A DNA stretch of 32,021 nt from Bacteroidota bacterium. Lineage in GTDB: Bacteria > Bacteroidota > Ignavibacteria > Ignavibacteriales > Melioribacteraceae. The notes under the pieces were generated by a model that was given only the letters and a program-made list of their open reading frames with translations, was not told where the DNA came from and searched no databases. The stretch lies in NCBI GenBank assembly GCA_023453125.1, contig JAEXUB010000041.1, positions 1 through 32,021 of the forward strand, written 5' to 3'. Of the stretch, positions 30,944-32,021 are shown one piece after another (within the stretch, counting starts at the first letter, position 1; each line of letters opens with the position of its first letter). Position numbers and translations under genes: made by a program.

Positions 30944-32021
30944 CTAAGAGAATTTCGTTAATATTTCATCGCAAATTGTGTAGCCTTTGGATGTAAGTTT
31001 CAAAAAATTTCCTTCGCCTGCAAGATGCCCGCTGTTTATGAGCGCCTCTATAAGAGATTTATTCTCTTCAAGCCACGCGCCGCCGAACATCTGCTGCATC
31101 TCGCTTATGTTTATTCCGCGGCTCCTTAGCGCAAGCATAATATACTCTTCCTGCATCTGCTCCGCCGTAAGTGTTTCAGAGGCTGCAACGGCTTCCCCCT
31201 TTTCATTAACCGCTTTATTGTAAAATGAGAGTGCCGAGTAATTCCACCATCTCTTTTTATCGAGGAAGGAATGGGATGATGTGCCGAAGCTTATATACTC
31301 CTTGTAATGCCAGTATGCCTTATTGTGAACACATTCATACCCTTCCTTGGCAAAGTTGGATACTTCATACTGGTTGAAACCGTGACGTGTTAGAAAATCT
31401 ATTGTATGCTCATAGAACATTGCGTCCGTATCGGCATCTTCAATTTTAACTTTTCCTTCCAGAACCATTTTGTTAAGTATGGTTCCCCTCTCAAGAATGA
31501 GACTGTAGGCTGAAATATGCTTAACGGGCAGCGCAATTGCCCTCTGCAGGTTAAGGCTCCATTTTCTTAATGTCTGCCCCGGCAGGTTAAAAATTAAATC
31601 GAGACTTATGTTATGGCATCCCGCATCGTAAGCGTAGAACACTGTCTTCTCTGCAAGGGACGAATCGTGTATGCGGGTAAGGAATTTAAGATCAGTATTA
31701 TCGAACGACTGAATGCCGATGCTTATACGGTTAATGCCCGCTTCTACAAACTGCTCTACCTTCTTCCTGTTTACAGTCCCCGGATTTGTTTCAAGCGTTA
31801 TTTCGGCATCCTGCCTTACATTAAAGGAACTCTTCACTTTATCCAGAATTTCCTTGATGTAGGCCGGCTCCATAAGTGACGGGGTACCCCCGCCGAAGAA
31901 TATTGAGATTACCTCCCTGCCCCTTCCGTACAGGCCCGCATAATGCTCTATCTCTTTCTTAAGACAGGCAAGGTATTCATCTTTTTTATCGAGCGGGGTA
32001 ATGGAATAAAAATCGCAGTAA
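30944..32021 (-). CDS. hemW: Heme chaperone HemW-like radical SAM protein, 5' end outside the window
   Basis: The open frame runs past the right edge; 358 residues are visible, so only a few dozen N-terminal residues are missing. The first visible residues, YCDFYSITPLDKKDEYL, hold the last cysteine of the CxxxCxxC cluster motif. Then come IFFGGGTPSL, ETNPGTVNRKKVEQFVEAGINRISIGIQSFD, LDLIFNLPGQT and HISAYSLILERGT, which are diagnostic of HemW/HemN-like proteins. The C-terminal winged-helix domain carries YIMLALRSRGI and FLKLTSKGYTICDEIL. HemW binds heme and was long misannotated as coproporphyrinogen dehydrogenase; HemN itself has an extra N-terminal extension. The ATG at 31873 is internal and should not be used. 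Confidence 0.95.
   Translation of the reverse strand, partial: YCDFYSITPLDKKDEYLACLKKEIEHYAGLYGRGREVISIFFGGGTPSLMEPAYIKEILDKVKSSFNVRQDAEITLETNPGTVNRKKVEQFVEAGINRISIGIQSFDNTDLKFLTRIHDSSLAEKTVFYAYDAGCHNISLDLIFNLPGQTLRKWSLNLQRAIALPVKHISAYSLILERGTILNKMVLEGKVKIEDADTDAMFYEHTIDFLTRHGFNQYEVSNFAKEGYECVHNKAYWHYKEYISFGTSSHSFLDKKRWWNYSALSFYNKAVNEKGEAVAASETLTAEQMQEEYIMLALRSRGINISEMQQMFGGAWLEENKSLIEALINSGHLAGEGNFLKLTSKGYTICDEILTKFS

Noticed and set aside
31873..31873. ATG at 31873 as the start of hemW.
   Set aside because: The frame continues upstream to the window edge and includes conserved GGGTPSL and the final cluster cysteine, so this ATG is internal.
1..32021. CRISPR arrays, insertion sequences, prophage, integrases, toxin-antitoxin or defence genes.
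   Set aside because: No regularly spaced repeats, transposase or integrase motifs, or accessory genes are visible. Gene content and strand are uniform and look like stable core genome.

Overview
The window reads as a stretch of chromosome from a Gram-negative, moderately AT-rich bacterium of the FCB (Bacteroidota/Chlorobiota/Ignavibacteriota) group, with an Ignavibacteria-like lineage as the best guess. This rests on the style of the proteins (LolA, a UPF0104 flippase-like protein, a DUF6913-like orphan, an RNase G with an acidic insertion, ComB next to GcvT) and on gene order. It is inference from memory, not a database result. Every credible gene lies on the minus strand, so transcription runs from high to low coordinates. 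Packing is very dense: most neighbours overlap by 1-4 bases or sit a few bases apart, and no gene-free stretch exceeds about 130 bases.

In transcription order, the right edge holds the 5'-truncated heme chaperone-like hemW and a SIMPL-domain protein, closed by a strong intrinsic terminator near 30112-30141. Next comes a translation and RNA cluster: rimP, nusA, infB, rbfA, truB, ribF, rpsO, pnp. It ends at a terminator whose stem-loop contains the pnp stop codon. dusB and an RNase E/G gene follow, closed by a hairpin at 18456-18475. Then come a transaldolase-like gene, gcvT, comB and ftsK, leading into an envelope block: lolA, a flippase-like membrane protein, a small beta-barrel protein, uppP and a secreted cyclophilin. 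That block ends at a perfect 11-bp-stem terminator at 9549-9573. holA, an ECF sigma factor with a membrane-bound putative anti-sigma factor, and rpmE with its own terminator come next. The last run is rsmB, a RodZ-like protein, ligA, an unrecognised GT9-like/DUF6913-like protein, a STAS anti-sigma-factor antagonist and a sodium:solute symporter. The first residues of a further membrane protein lie at the left edge.

The genes are mostly housekeeping: ribosome assembly and translation initiation, tRNA and rRNA modification, RNA decay, replication and repair, chromosome segregation, one-carbon metabolism and envelope upkeep. I see no mobile element, CRISPR array, tRNA or rRNA gene, prophage or defence island, and no clear new multi-gene system. 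The points most worth a second look are the tandem hairpins ahead of the nusA operon, the stop-in-loop pnp terminator placed just before dusB, the ECF/anti-sigma pair without a zinc motif, the unrecognised gene after ligA, and the unbroken ftsK-to-cyclophilin envelope run. Seven starts are revised or non-ATG, where Shine-Dalgarno-like sequences, overlaps or conserved N-termini support them.
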